DNA of 64,000 nucleotides from Gonatopus flavifemur (GCA_018340375.1 JAFFJZ010000053.1:310001-374000), one strand, 5' to 3'; counted from the first letter of the stretch, positions 1 through 12,123 are shown. The notes: generated by a model not told the origin, from the letters alone. Program-made: numbers and translations.

Positions 1-162
1 GGTTAGGTCTTCTTCAAGTCGGGAAAAAAAACTTATCGTACAGTTGAGATATTTTATGTACCCTTGGTCGATGTTTCGAATGAATTCAAGTGCACTTTCA
101 ACCCGTTAAAAAAACCACCAGGCCGAATATCCTCCGATTTTTTGTCAATTTTTTATGTCAAA

Positions 163-640
163 TCATCATGGAGTAATCAGTCTTACGACTGGTTTGATGA
201 AACCGTCCACCCCTGTCTATTATCCGCCAAACGTTTAATTTCTACATATCTACTACATCCCTTTCCTTGTACGATTCGCTTCATGTAACTTGCTCTAGGT
301 CTACCTTTACCAGTTTTACCATTCATTTTCCCTTCCAATATTGTTTTCAATGAACTCTCATGCCATAATGTGTGTCCTATGAGATTGCTTCTCCTTTTCA
401 CGATGTGTTTCAAAATATTTCTTTCTCCATTCATCTGCTCGAGTACTTCTTCATCTCTGACTTCGTCTATCCATTTTATTCTGAGCATCTCCCCACGGGG
501 AGGGGCCATATAGGTATTCCAGCGCCATCTGAACGCAATTTCGTTCTCAGCAATCGAAAGAGCAACCTCGGAAATAGTAGGTGATGTATTTTTGTCATGA
601 GGTTTTAATAATTCATATATCATTTGCAGCGTTTGAAATT
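163..640 (-). pseudogene. LINE reverse-transcriptase C-terminal tail
   Basis: The open frame at 183-623 (146 codons) reads like the end of an endonuclease/reverse-transcriptase LINE ORF. It has the chain RIKWIDEVRDEEVL, then KRRSNLIGHTLWH, then GKGRPRASYMKRI, ending DNRQGW. This order is the usual post-RT tail of RTE/Jockey-type elements. The first ~25 residues do not fit the family, so the 5' side is truncated or fused to other DNA. The element ends at a short ATG/ATC-rich tail near 163-185, and a related fragment at 30903-31760 ends the same way. It is a dead 5'-truncated copy. Confidence 0.72.
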
Positions 641-714
641 ACGGTTGAAATCCTGCAATCTTCTCCGACTCAATGGATTCAAACTAATTTGACCTGAACA
701 TCCATCCACACCCG

Positions 715-1815
715 AGATAGAGAGGGAGAGAGAGATCACTCATCCATTCACTCTTTCCTATTCATTCACCCTCCCTGTTTCCCTTCTCCCTCCCTCCTCC
801 ACCCTCCTCCTCTCCTCCCATTCCTTCATCCACCTTTCTCCTCTCCCATCATTCATCAATATTCCCCTCACTCTTCCATCTAGTCTCACCTCTACCCTCC
901 GCTCGCACCTTTCCAAAACATGGTTACACTCCTCTCCCTCCCTACCACATGCATTGCATAACCTTCCATCTTCTCCCTCCCCTCATCTCATTCCCTATCA
1001 TGAATCTCACTATCCTCCCCACCCATTTTACCCTTCCACTCTCCTTTGAATACCCTGGAATCCCTCCCACCACCATACCCCTATACCAACAACTGTACCT
1101 CGATTCATTCATCCTCGACCTCCTCTCCTCTATCTGACTTCTTCTATCCCTCTCCTCCAACCCCCCCGCTCGCCACCCCTTCCTTCCTATCTCCAATTCT
1201 TCTCTCTCCATCCCTATTTCCTCCAATCCCTCCTCTCCTCTTCCCACTCCCCTCCCGCCCTCCTGTCTTTTATCTCCTTCCAGCATCTTATGGCCACTTC
1301 TCCCGCCTCCCCCCTCTCCAGTTTCCACTCACACCTTCATGCTCTTTCCCTTAATCCCCCCCTCATTTTATCCCCCTCACACTTCTCCCTTATCATGTAA
1401 CCTGGTGTCCTCCAGTCCAATCCCAGCATCCACCTCAAATACTTTTCCTGTATACCTTCAATTCCCTCCCTCTCATCCCACCCCCATATCTCCGCCCCAT
1501 ATTCCAATACCGTTCTCACTAACCTATTCTATATCCACAACCCCATTCTCCATCACCTCCATTTCCTTCCTCAGCCTTTCCCTTATCATCCCTTCCTGTC
1601 TTCCATTACTTTGTATTAAATACCCCAGATACGAATATTCCTTCACCTCCTCCACTACTTCTTCTCACCACTTCCATACTACTGCTTTCTTTCTCCGACT
1701 CCCCTCCTAAACCTCATGACCTTCGTTTCTCCTATATTCACCTCCAGTCCTTCCCTCCCAAAATATCTCATCAGGGTCCCTATCACATCCAGCAACTCTT
1801 CCACTGATCCAACCT
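715..1815 (-). pseudogene. 5'-truncated copy of the purine-rich LINE
   Basis: The plus strand here is almost pure pyrimidine, so the minus strand is purine-rich like the LINE at 23567-27068. The minus-strand peptide at 1337-1519 contains YGAEIWGW, then RTPGYM and KMRGGLRERA, which match the same positions of the longer LINE. The CT/GA run at 715-735 corresponds to the CT run just after that LINE's stop codon, marking the 3' end. The copy starts after the RT active-site region and has several frame breaks. The long plus-strand open frames here are artefacts of the base bias. Confidence 0.75.
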
Positions 1816-1904
1816 GATCTTCCATAGACCGGAAATTCTGGAGAATGAAACGATAGATTCACCCTGTTCACCCAATGTGTACAATACGACGCTCATCAGG
1901 CGGA

Positions 1905-1961
1905 AGAGAGATAGAGAGAGAGAACACATATTGTGTACCAAATAATGATATCTCCCTCTCT

Positions 1962-1992
<31 letters not shown>

Positions 1993-1995
1993 ATA
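1905..1995. repeat. (GA)n / (CT)n microsatellite pair
   Basis: A GAGATAGAGAGAGAGA run and a longer CTCTCTCT run are separated by about 45 bases. They are complementary and could fold into a hairpin. No gene is seen here. Confidence 0.8.
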
Positions 1996-2073
1996 GTCAA
2001 GGGTGCTCTCTGGTCGATTTTTCCCCAGAAAACTACTAGATCGTTTCAGCCGTTCCACATCATCAATATGCAA

Positions 2074-2666
2074 TTGAATACAATGATCTTCGTATGAAAA
2101 AATTCAGAATAAATCAGAAAATTCGGCTCTGGTATCAAAATAACTGTACATGGTTTATATTTGTTATCATATCGAAAAACCGAATGGAAGTTTCCAATAG
2201 GCTAACAATGAATTTTCGTTCCAATCAATTTTGATGATATCGCTGATCAACGAATAGACCAGACCGTAATTGTTTGAATAATTTTGAATCTTTTGATCCA
2301 AAGTTTGATGTAATTGATTGAACATCAATGACAAAGAATGGTTGAAACGATCTGGGAGTTTTCTAGTGAAAAAATTGACCAAGGTAATCCTTTGACAATA
2401 CTTTTCTATGAGAACGACCGTCAAATTGACGTCACTCTGATTGAATTTTAGTCAAAATCACGTCAAAACAAACTCATTCTGATGTCGATTTGATGTCATT
2501 CCGACAAGCTGTTCTCATACGGTTATTTGTTTCGGAATCACGGAAATACACAGAATGCTCGCTTCAGTATGAGCCACTGAATCTGACTCTTCTCATAATC
2601 TCTCAAGATTCATAAGGTCGAAGGAGGCGATGATAGAAATTTTTTTCAGATTCGTTGGTAAATCCA
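2074..2666. other. No gene recognised
   Basis: AT-rich sequence with short open frames on the minus strand that match nothing I recognise. No clear inverted repeat or RNA gene was seen. Confidence 0.5.
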
Positions 2667-2670
2667 GTTC

Positions 2671-2988
2671 CCAAGCAGCAACAGAAGTTCAAAGTACATA
2701 CGAAATGGACACGTGCGTAGAATGTACGAATGAGATACGAAGCACATATAAAATGAACGTTCATAGAATATTCAAATGAGACTGTTTCAAATACACTCAG
2801 GACGTACATAGTACATTCGAAATATACGATATTCGTTCAATCGACGTTCGATCAACGTACCGTCGTATATTTGATTACACACGTTCGATGAATATGCATA
2901 GGACCTATGAAACGGTCTCATTGGAATGTGCATAGAACATATTTCGAATATTCGGAGAACGTTCATAGTATATCCTAGTGCTGCTTGG
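2671..2988. mobile_element. MITE with CCAAGCAGCA termini
   Basis: The unit begins CCAAGCAGCA and ends TGCTGCTTGG, a perfect 10 bp terminal inverted repeat. GTTC occurs directly on both sides (2667-2670 and 2989-2992), a plausible 4 bp target duplication. The interior is made of imperfect repeats around 'CATAGAATATTCGAATGAGAC'-like motifs on both strands. There is no coding capacity. A second, cut-off copy starts at 3527. Confidence 0.72.
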
Positions 2989-2999
2989 GTTCATACACC

Positions 3000-3520
3000 A
3001 TGGTCATATCCCAGTGAACAATATGTTATCATCGAGAAGTCTTGAAGATCTCCCAAATATGTGTGAGAGGTCCGATAGACCTTCCAGAAGGTTATTATAA
3101 AGATATCAGACTGTTATCAGATGCGTCGATTTCTGATGAAAATAAGAGATAGTCAGAATGTTATCCAAACGAACTCTTCAAGAGGATTTTTTTCTGAGAT
3201 CTCAGAGAAAAGATACCATTCGGATATCAGTATGATAAAGTCACTAAAGTTCTTGTAAAAGACCTCTTATAGAGCTCGTCCTCTTATAAGTCTTCACGGG
3301 GATGTGTACATGGAGTAAATTTTACATAAGTTGAATGCATAATTCAATTTATCGTTGAACACAACCAACAAAAAAACGGTATCAAAATATAACAAAATTT
3401 CCCCGTGATATAAATATTTCAATCTCAATATCTTTACATTTCGTGAAACATTTAGATACACCTGGTTTCAAATCAGTAACGCACTCGCATGACACATTGA
3501 ATGCATTCTATCCATACTTT
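3000..3520. other. No gene; AGATATC-type repeat remnants
   Basis: The stretch contains scattered AAGATATC/TTATCAGA words similar to the repeat at 32437-36065, but no gene. Confidence 0.4.
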
Positions 3521-3526
3521 TTTTAC

Positions 3527-3678
3527 CCAAGCAGCAACAGAAGTTCAAAGTATATACGAATTAGAAACATTTGTAGAATGCACGAATGAGATACGAAGAA
3601 CATTTAATGAACGCCCATAGAATATTCGAATGAGACTGTTTTAAATATACTTAGAACGTACATAGTACATCTGAAATG
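3527..3678. mobile_element. Truncated second copy of the CCAAGCAGCA MITE
   Basis: Sequence from 3527 repeats the left half of the 2671 MITE in the same orientation, with scattered substitutions. It stops abruptly at the TA where the next element begins (3679-3680). The other terminus was not found beyond that insertion. Confidence 0.7.
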
Positions 3679-3680
3679 TA

Positions 3681-4684
3681 CAGTCGTTGGTCCAAGTGGT
3701 CATGTGGGGCGTCGAGAAAAAGTCGGAATTTTGAAAAACTGAAAATACTGGGTGATGGGGCTTGAAAAATCAATCCAAGTATCCGTTTATACTTTCCTTC
3801 TATGATCAATAGTTTTTGGGAAGAAGAATAAAAACTACCTATTTTTTGATTTGATTATATTAATATTATATTCATATCATATTCAGATGAATAATAAAGA
3901 ACTGAGAGAATGATTTGTATGAAATTTAGTCTTCACAAGAGAGAGTTTCGTTAAAGTAATTTTCCTACGAATTCAATAGTTTGTCCGTGGACACGTTATA
4001 AACAATCCATTGCTTATAAAAAAACAACAGATAACGAATCTTGTGAGAATAGTTTGATATTCGGATACTTCAATTCAAAAAACATAAATCCACGTTGGGA
4101 AGTCGGGGGAACACAACCTCTCATTCGAATCCTCATATTCTGCCGGTAAACGACTTAAGATGATGAAAATTTTCCGCCGCGGGCCAATAAATAAATCGCT
4201 GTATCTTCCGAACCAACAGTCCAACCGATCTGAAAATTTCCACAAAGTTTGTCCGTACACCAGCGAACAACTTTGTCGCTGGAAGTTTTTTGTAGCTCAT
4301 ACTGCCCCCAGCACTTTTTCAACGCAAAGCGTTGAAAACGTGGTTTTTATTCCGAATGGGAAATTTATTAATTTTTTATGAATTTTTGCAGACTTTTCTC
4401 ATGATGTCGTCTTTGGGGAAGCCTTACGAATCAGAATATGTAAGATTTATCTTGATACGTTGAAAACTGCTCGAGTTACAACGAGTTTGAGATTGAAAAA
4501 CATTGATTCTTAGTATGGAAAAATAGGTAGTTTTTATTCTTTTCCCCGAAAACTATTGATCATTGAAGAAAAGTATGAACGGATACTTGGATTGATTTTT
4601 CAAGCCCTATCACCCAGTATTTTTAGTTTTTCAAAATTCCGACTTTTTTTCGACGCCCCACATCACTGGTTGGACCAACAACTG
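3681..4684. mobile_element. Non-autonomous TIR element, TA target
   Basis: The outer termini are CAGTCGTTGGTCCAA and TTGGACCAACAACTG, flanked by TA on both sides (3679-3680, 4685-4686). Inverted similarity extends about 170 bp inward on each side. The interior (about 4075-4500) matches, in the same order, the right arm of the large element at 17549-23290. It is therefore an internally deleted derivative of that transposon. It has no coding capacity. Confidence 0.8.
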
Positions 4685-5006
4685 TAACGCGGTTCGAGCG
4701 CTCGACCGATTCATTGAATCCGAGGCCTCAATTGATGGAATATTTCATAGCATATTAAATATTTGTTTGATTGAATGAATATTTAATCGAGTAAACGAGA
4801 GTTTATTCAAATCAATCGAGTATTTCATGGCGACTATTCAACTAAATATTTCATTGTTCCCGGAAATTTTCTCTCTCAGTGCATGTACCACGATTCCTGA
4901 AAGTTCATGAAAATTGAGAATCTTCAATAAAATGATGCTGATAATTGAAAATGTAGAAACAGTGGTTTTTCTGATGATATAAGTGATAACTTATAACATT
5001 TGGTTT

Positions 5007-5173
5007 CCCAACAAACACAACGTCTGAAACTTCGCGGAAAATGCTTCCGTAAGACGTCTTTTACATATCTATGAGATATCTTCTAGACAATGCTCTAAAA
5101 GATGTCTGTCAAATATCTCAAAGACTTCTTATGTAACATTTTTTGCGAAGTTGTAGATGATTTGTTTGCTGGG
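5007..5173. mobile_element. Short MITE, CCCAACAAACA termini
   Basis: CCCAACAAACACAACG..ACTTCGC at the left is mirrored by GCGAAGTTGTAG..TGTTTGCTGGG at the right. The central part is built of AGATATC/AGACGTCTT words like the 32.4-36 kb repeats. There is no gene. Confidence 0.6.
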
Positions 5174-5514
5174 ATGGCTGTTCACCAAAGTTGATAGAAG
5201 TTTATTGATAAGTTATATCGAGGTGGAAAATGGAGAAAGCATACTGCATCTACGTTGGCGCAAAAACCATCAAAGATCAAATATTATGAATTCTCATCCG
5301 GGCTGTCGAATAAATAAATTTTTATTTAATCCTTTTTTATTTGTCCACGGAGAAAAATAAAGTTTAGAAAATTACTACGTTTCTACTAAATTGGCAGGAT
5401 ACGAGAAAACATGACTGTAATTGTTACACAGTGCAGTAAAAAACTGTACTTGATCATCTGTAACGTTGCATGCTCATGCTAAAGGGTGTCAGGCAAACCA
5501 TTCATTTTTACTAC
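5174..5514. other. No gene recognised
   Basis: Nothing recognisable; only a short open frame without family resemblance. Confidence 0.5.
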
Positions 5515-6083
5515 TAGGCTATTGAATATGTGCAAAAAAGGAACAATTGCATTCAAGGAGTTCTATTGTTCCATCCGTTCATTGGTAACCTGAAGATGAT
5601 AAAATCACAAAGTGCTATTAAATTCAGGTTTGCGTTTTTGAAAACGGGGTAAAAATGCTCATTTTTTAGTTTTTCCAACATAGCTCGAAAACTAAGCGAA
5701 ATTCGACAATGCTATCGGGAACCTTTTTTGTGGGAAATCAAATTTCCCATCGGAATAGCTCATTTATAAGGCAGAAAAAAATGTCTTATATGAAAAGTAA
5801 GGCAAAAACAAACCCAAAAAGAAGCGAAAAATCACGGAAAAATTTTGTTTTCACATGTTCACTGATAATGTTTTTCTGAGCGAAGATAGGTATATGAGTC
5901 TCTTCGGAGAAAAGGAAGCTGAGATTCCCGCCGTTAGAAAGACGGGTAATAGAAGTTTGTACGATCAAAATTAGCGAAGATATTGGTATCCAAAGTTCGT
6001 TATTTTTCGTCGTTTATGACCGCTCCCGCCACATACCCTGTTATTCACAATTTCATATGAAAAACTCCATTCTTTTCGAGTAT
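5515..6083. repeat. Left terminal inverted repeat of element A
   Basis: It is the reverse complement of 16905-17466 with scattered substitutions. Landmarks are GGAACAATTGC, GAAAACGGGG and CGCTCCCGCC. A mariner sits just inside it. Confidence 0.8.
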
Positions 6084-6087
6084 AATA

Positions 6088-7380
6088 CGAGGGTGGATTG
6101 ATAAGTTTCCGGCCTGACCAAGAAAAACAACGTTTTTAAGAATTTTTTTTTTTTTATTTCTCAACATAATCTCCTCCAAGGCTGATACATTTCTCATAGC
6201 GGTGTTCTAGTCTAGTAATGCCATCTCTATAGACTGATTCGTCAAGCTCCTCAAAATACCCATTTACAGCTTCGATTACTTCTTCATTGTCCGCAAATCT
6301 CTTACCGCCAAGCCATTTTTTGAGGTTAGGAAACAGATAATAGTCACTCGGGGCTAGGTCTGGAGAGTAGGAAGGGTGCGGCATTAATTCAAACTTCAGA
6401 TCGTTGATTTTAGCCATCGCAACGATTGACGTGTGCGCTGGTGCGTTATCGTGATGAAACAAGATTTTTTTCTTCGCCAGATGAGGTCGTTTAATTTTCA
6501 CTTCGTGGCTCAAACGTTGCAATAAGTCTGCGTAGTATTGACCAGTGATAGTTTTACCCTTTTCAAGGTAATCAATGTATATAATACCTCTTGCATCCCA
6601 AAAAACAGTAGCCATAACCTTGTTCGCCGAGAAAATTGTTTTTGCCTTCTTTGGAGTTGGTTCCCTGGTCCAATCCACTGTTTAGACTGTTCTTTGGTTT
6701 CAGGAGTGTAGTGGTGGACCCAAGTTTCGTCAACGGTTACGAATCGACGCAAAAATTCGCTTGGATTACGCTTATACAACGCCAAATTGGCGGTAGAAAT
6801 GTTCTTTCGAATCAATTTTTGGTCGACTGTTAGCAAACGCGGCACCCATCTTGCACAGAGCTTTTCCATATACAAATGTTGGTGCAAAATATTTTGTACA
6901 CGTTCATATGACATCTTACAGGTCTCAGCTATCTCACGAACTTTTAATCTGCGATCTTTCAGCACTATTTGATGGATTTTTTCGATCATATCTGGAGTTG
7001 TGACCTCAATGGGGCGTCCTGAGCGAGGCTCATCAGAGGTGCTCACACGACCCTTTTTAAACTCGGAAACCCACTGCTTAACGGTTGAATATGATGGGGA
7101 GGATGTCTCCAGTGTTGAGTCCATCTCTTCTTTAATTTCCTTCGGCGTTAACCCCTTCAAATAAAAGTATTTGATGACAGCACGATTTTCCAGCTTTTCC
7201 ATTTTTACGAAAAACACAGAGGCGTCTTGGTCAGCGTGCTCTCAAAACTAAACTAACATGGCGATCGGACTGAAACTATAGCTACAAGCTATCTAAGGAT
7301 GGTACTATAGAACGCCACCTCAAGGTAGGCCTAGTGGCGCCATCTCTTGGTCAGGCCGGAAACTTATCAATCCACCCTCG
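6088..7380 (-). mobile_element. mariner element, complete ends
   Basis: Termini CGAGGGTGGATTGATAAG and CTTATCAATCCACCCTCG form a ~33 bp inverted repeat and are flanked by TA on both sides (6086-6087, 7381-7382). The length of 1,293 bp is normal for mariner. It sits just inside the left TIR of element A, so it is younger than that element. Confidence 0.95.
6154..7217 (-). pseudogene. mariner transposase, one frameshift
   Basis: This is a Tc1/mariner DDE/D transposase that cuts and pastes its own TIR element at TA. The N-terminal part (7217 downward) has the paired helix-turn-helix region, with [17 protein letters not shown] and the linker. The catalytic core has VDETWVHH, then FHHDNAPAH, then PHPSYSPDLAPSDY. 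The last two Asp are separated by 34 residues, giving the mariner DD34D signature, and the C-terminus is GDYVEK. A single frameshift lies near 6670-6680, just after KEQSKQW, so the gene is probably dead. Full length would be about 353 residues, the usual size. Confidence 0.93.
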
Positions 7381-7461
7381 TAATGATGAGCGTGTTTCAG
7401 ATGGAATAAGATAAACTTATTAAAGTAATACAAGATACTTCAAGTAATGAAAAAAAAACAG

Positions 7462-8652
7462 TTACTTCGGGTGGAAGAATTTAACACCATAGTAAAATTT
7501 CAAAGTAAATTTAAATTTAATATCTTCATCAATATCGTCTCCAGATATCGCTGAGGCATTTGCATTCTCACAATTTATTCCTGCGCATTCTTTGCAAAAA
7601 ATGGAACATTTGATCCCCAACTTCCTACAACCATAGTTTCCGCGGCAGCCTTTCAAACATCCGCAAGCTATCTGCTCGAGCAAAATCTGTGGTGCAGGAG
7701 GCTGTGTGACAGGGATTGGCATCAATCCATTTCTACTTTTCTTCCAGCCCCATTGGAGAGGATTCAAAATGTTTCCCTGCCACTGTTGCAATTGACAGTA
7801 TGTTCGTAGCCCATGTAATTTTGCGGCATCAGCTGTTGGAGGTAATTGCGACGAACTGGATTTCGTACTTTTTGACAGTTTTCTAAAAGACATGAAACGA
7901 CATTTCGCCAGGCATTTATCATTAGATTTATTACCATATAAAGACGCTACAATAAATTCAGATGCAATGCCTATTCCTTCTTCACTTGAATTCTCACGTG
8001 AAGAAACTTGAATGTTCTTTTCTAAATATGTGATATTTTTCATGATGAATGTGACGAACCTTTTTTTGCCAATGTTGAAAAATGCAGATGTCGTATCACA
8101 ACCACTAAAAGCATGGATGAAGCCAAGAAAATTCTGACATTGTGGATATTGATAGCTATTGCGTCTATACAATTTTTCAGCCACCTTTCCAATACTTGGT
8201 TTTAATACAAATATATTTTCATATTGTTCTGATCACAGTGATAATAATACAAGAAGATCTATATCTTGGCTGACTATAACAACATTTGTTGATTCGGACG
8301 CCTTTTCTGTTGCAGTATGAACAATAAGCACATTTGCATCTTCTTCAGCCTGCGTTGTAGCGATACCAACTGCTTTGAATTTTCCCATTAAAAATGTAAT
8401 GAATTGCCTTTTATTATTTTCATTGGCAAAGAGTTTATCCGGTTTCGTTGAAGGCTTCAAATCATCCTTTATATACATCCCAGGATGAACTTGTTCATTT
8501 CGCCGTAATCTCTCTGCGCTTTTTGTAAGCAAATCAAAAGTGACGATACAAAAATCTTGTCCTGCAGCTTGTGATTTTTCAACAGCAACGTGCGAAGATG
8601 TGTAAATAGTGTCGTAGTCACTTGGAGGTGCATCAATGATCGGCAAATACAA
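7462..8652 (-). pseudogene. Element A protein, C-terminal PIN-like and Cys-rich part
   Basis: The frame runs from 8652 to 7462 with one in-frame TGA at 8233-8235. The first part has FLMGKFKAVGI, then EEDANVLIVHTA and IVSQDIDLLVLLSL, resembling the acidic strand-loop of PIN/FEN-like nucleases. The second part has FIHAFSGCDTTSAFFN, then LPPTADAAKLHGLRTY, ending in a Cys-rich tail (CGCLKGCRGNYGCRKLGIKCS..C..C). This combination recurs in transposon-derived proteins of insects and cnidarians. It is the C-terminal half of the protein whose N-terminus is at 14143-15919. Function in transposition is inferred. The 5' boundary is unclear, because sense-looking sequence continues above 8652 in the same frame. 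Confidence 0.65.
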
Positions 8653-8699
8653 AATTTTGCAACGAGCGCCCTCGTTTTGAGCCCTACCATGGTTATTGT

Positions 8700-9336
8700 C
8701 TTTCGGATCAGCCGATCTTACGTGTAATCCAGTTTAACCGTGGGAAGAAGACACACCCTCTCCGACACCTGTAACATCGTTAAGATTGATATTCAATAAT
8801 TTGACAGATTCGTCATACGTACCAGATAAAATCAAGTGATGGGCCCACGATGGCGATAAAAATGGTGAAGGCTTTACCTATAGGATCCTCCTCTTGGGTT
8901 TTACCTGTAAACATGTGAATATATTAGTGTAACTGTGTGAGTGAGAGCAAAAGGGAACGATACTTCTCCTTACCTATCGACACGTTTCACCAGATTAACC
9001 TGTAAGAGGAAGATATTGTGAGTAATGGATATTTAAGATGCGAGGTTAAGGAAGTGGAAGGTATTATAATTGCCTGTGTCAACCCTCGAATGAGTGTAGA
9101 ATTGGTCCACGAAAATCCAAACTCGTAACCACTCGCGAAATCAACGGTCGGTTCAACATAGATTGCACAACGCGAAGATGATACGAGAAAAATCCTAAAC
9201 GTGGTACACCCGCGAGATGAACGCTTTTATTGTCTTGTAGCGTTCACGAATTAGCACTAGCACTTACTTTCAATTTTATATCGCGTCGCGAACACAAGAT
9301 ATGGTTTGTTGACATACGTCAACAACGGCGACCATA
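8700..9336. other. No gene; possible LTR-type remnant
   Basis: There is no convincing gene. The minus strand contains CAATAAAAGCG followed by GC-richer sequence, reminiscent of a retrotransposon LTR polyadenylation region, but I could not find LTR partners or a primer-binding site. Confidence 0.3.
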
Positions 9337-9344
9337 TTGGATAT

Positions 9345-10069
9345 TGGGGGTGTGCGGGTAGCACTTTTTATCGGGTCGGGTTCGGGTATTTGTATTTCTT
9401 TTCGGGTCAGGTCGGGTCGGGTACCCGATTTAATCGGGTTTTCCAAGTAGGGTACCCGAATATAATAAAACCGCTTAAATTTAATAGTTTCGACTTCTAT
9501 TCGAAGTTACTATTGCCGTTGATATTTTAAGGACAAATTGTCTTGAGCGATTGTAGGAATAAGGGCATTTCATATGAATTCAATTCTAATATGAAGAATG
9601 CCATATTCACTACAAGTCTATTGGGGTTGTGAATCCATGTAATTGATTATGCAGCGCATTAAGAAATCTCCAAATTGCTTCATGGAATGTTTATATTTAT
9701 TTTTTAATTCAATTAGAAAATATAATCACATTTATATCTCATAAATAATATATTATCTATTTTCGTATTTAGTAACCACAATATAGAATCTTGAACATCA
9801 ATGAAAATAAATATTCTTCTTATAAATATCATTCTTCTTTCATGTTTTTAGTTTTGAATGGAGGAAGCACAACTCTTCCACATGTTTTGTCAGCAATCTT
9901 GATCGAGTTGCTGTCACAATATTTCCTGCTGAGGAAAACGTTTGCTATATTTGGATGACCCGAATGTAATCGGGTACCCGGAAAACTCGGGTAATTGAAA
10001 ACCCCGACCCAAGGGGTACCCGACCCGACCCGATAAAAACCCGATGACTCGGGTACCCGCACACCCCTA
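9345..10069. mobile_element. hAT-type MITE with exact 8 bp duplication
   Basis: Termini TGGGGGTGTGCGGGTA and TACCCGCACACCCCTA are inverted repeats with one mismatch. TTGGATAT flanks both ends (9337-9344 and 10070-10077). TIRs of the (T/C)A-GGGGTGTGC type with 8 bp duplications are typical of hAT elements. The subterminal ~100 bp on both sides are packed with CGGGTACCCG and GGGTCGGG words, which may be transposase-binding repeats. The interior is AT-rich and has no transposase. Confidence 0.92.
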
Positions 10070-11129
10070 TTGGATATAGTGCAAACTATTGCGCAGACGC
10101 AAGTTTGCGATCATCGAATTATCGAACGCGGATCGCACGATCGAAGTTCGCCGATAGTGCCGAAACTGAACACCAGATAACCAAGATTTCGTGTAGGGTA
10201 GGAAAAGTCAAAAAGTGTATAATTAGGGAGAATCGTGGCCCATTTCTTCACTTTCTCGTCTCGACCGAATCTACATAAAGGATAAAAGTGGGCAGTTGAG
10301 TGGAACTTGTTTCATTCACCCGGGACAGTAAGTCTATCGCACAGACCGGAGACAGGCATAAAGCCTCTCTAACCAGACCGGTAGGGTTGGATAGGTACGG
10401 GGGTAGGATCTAGTATAACCAGTTTCCCTCAGCTGCCGAGTCAATAGGGAAAAGAGGGGGAACTGAAGTTTCACTTTATGTTCCATTAGGGGCAAAGCTC
10501 AGCTCATCAAAAGGGGTACGGTAACGCCAGGGGGCATAAACTCAAATGCAAAGTTTTCAGAACCATATGTGGCGATCTCAAGCGTAGACTAATGGAACTT
10601 CCAATGGAATGCAGAGAGTGGGGGCTCTCATCTGTATTCACATACACATGTGCAATCTTATACTCACAAAAATCAATGAAACATATATCCGTGTGAGCTG
10701 ATTATTATAGGTTATGATAACCTCTTTTGAAATTTTGGATTATTTGTTAAAGTAGTTCGAGTTTCACTGATTTTTATCTTCACACTTCATTTATTGTGCA
10801 AGGATAAAAATAGGTCCACGACTGCTGTGAACAAGAAATCCGAAACAATAAAATGAGCACTTGAAATATATAGGCAAAATGAATATTCGTAAGACCAGAT
10901 TTCTCTTTGAACAAAGTGAAGATACTGATTTATTATGAAAAGTTTTTCACAGTATAATGATATACTCCACTGGTTAATGTACTGCTTATAGAGTATGCAA
11001 TTACATGATGGTAAAAAATACAACATGATTATATTCCATGCTCTGTACAATAACAATAAGGTATATAAACTCCTCTGATCTTCATGAGTTATACTGTTGT
11101 AAATTCATGTCAGAGAATTTTGGAAAAAA

Positions 11130-11490
11130 TCATTATTCATTGTAAGAGGAATTTTCTGTAAATTTCCTGTATAAGAATTGGAAATCACAATGTATTGTAT
11201 TACCACTATGCTCAGCATAGGGGAAATGCATTGAAACTTTGTAAAAGTCTTACGCTCAGAGTAATGATATTCACACATACTTGGAAATTGTTCATACTCG
11301 GTAGAAGTCGCTTTTTTCCTGTACTGAGTATAAACAATTTACAAGTCTGTGTGAATATCACTACTCTATACGTGAGACTTTTGCAAGTTTAAATACATTT
11401 CCTTTACGCTGAGCATAATGATTTTACAAAACACTGTGATTTCTGATTCTTCCACAGAAAATTTACACAATATTCTTTTCACAGTGTTGC
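11130..11490. repeat. Palindromic MITE-like sequence
   Basis: About 125 bp on the left, containing ATGCTCAGCATAGGGGAAATG and GATATTCACACA, is mirrored on the right with its centre near 11313. It would form a long hairpin. No coding capacity is seen. Confidence 0.7.
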
Positions 11491-11663
11491 TTGATATAAT
11501 AAGACAATAGGCACAGGGAGTTAATTATGAAAAGTGAGTATTGACAAACTTCATTATAGAATAGAAATCAAATCAAATCATCTAACAGCGATTAGATTAG
11601 TCATTGATATAATCCAAATCTGTGATTGAAGAGCCATATATGTTAGAAGTTATTAAGGAGGCT

Positions 11664-11716
11664 TCCGAAGTAGCTGATCCGGATCAACTACATCAGCTAC
11701 TTCGGAAGCTTCCTAA
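11664..11716. repeat. Short palindrome CTTCCGAAGTAGCTGA
   Basis: GCTTCCGAAGTAGCTGAT and ATCAGCTACTTCGGAAGC are near-perfect inverted copies about 18 bases apart. The same word forms the ends of the palindrome at 30691-30790. Confidence 0.7.
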
Positions 11717-12123
11717 AATAAAGTGATACCGTTTCTAATGTACAGAGGAGTACACATAGTTACAAATGAAAGCATCAAGTGAAGTTAACTTGTACAATAA
11801 AATTTATCAGTTTTCACTTCTCATAATCAATCCCCAGCAAGTGAACTCAAATTATATCCATGATGAGGGCACACTGGTTGTAAAAACATATCAAATACAT
11901 TTCAATCAGATATTGACAATCACTCCACTGCAGATATCTGATTCAAACATATCTGATACGGGTACGCAAAATGCACGATTGATGAATATCTAAACATTCA
12001 TACCAATCTTCAGAAATTCATGATTATTATGAATATGTAATATGTATATCAATTGCATCTAAATTTCAATTTACTCATAATAATAATAATTGATAATGAT
12101 ATTCCATATTCAGAACATTGCAG

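Noticed and set aside
949..1710. Several overlapping plus-strand open frames rich in Pro, Ser and Leu
   Set aside because: They lie opposite a purine-rich LINE fragment; the pyrimidine bias removes stops.
10300..10640. tRNA- or snRNA-like GC-rich patch
   Set aside because: No cloverleaf or Sm-type features; the sequence recurs inverted at 13200-13435 and belongs to a repeat arm.
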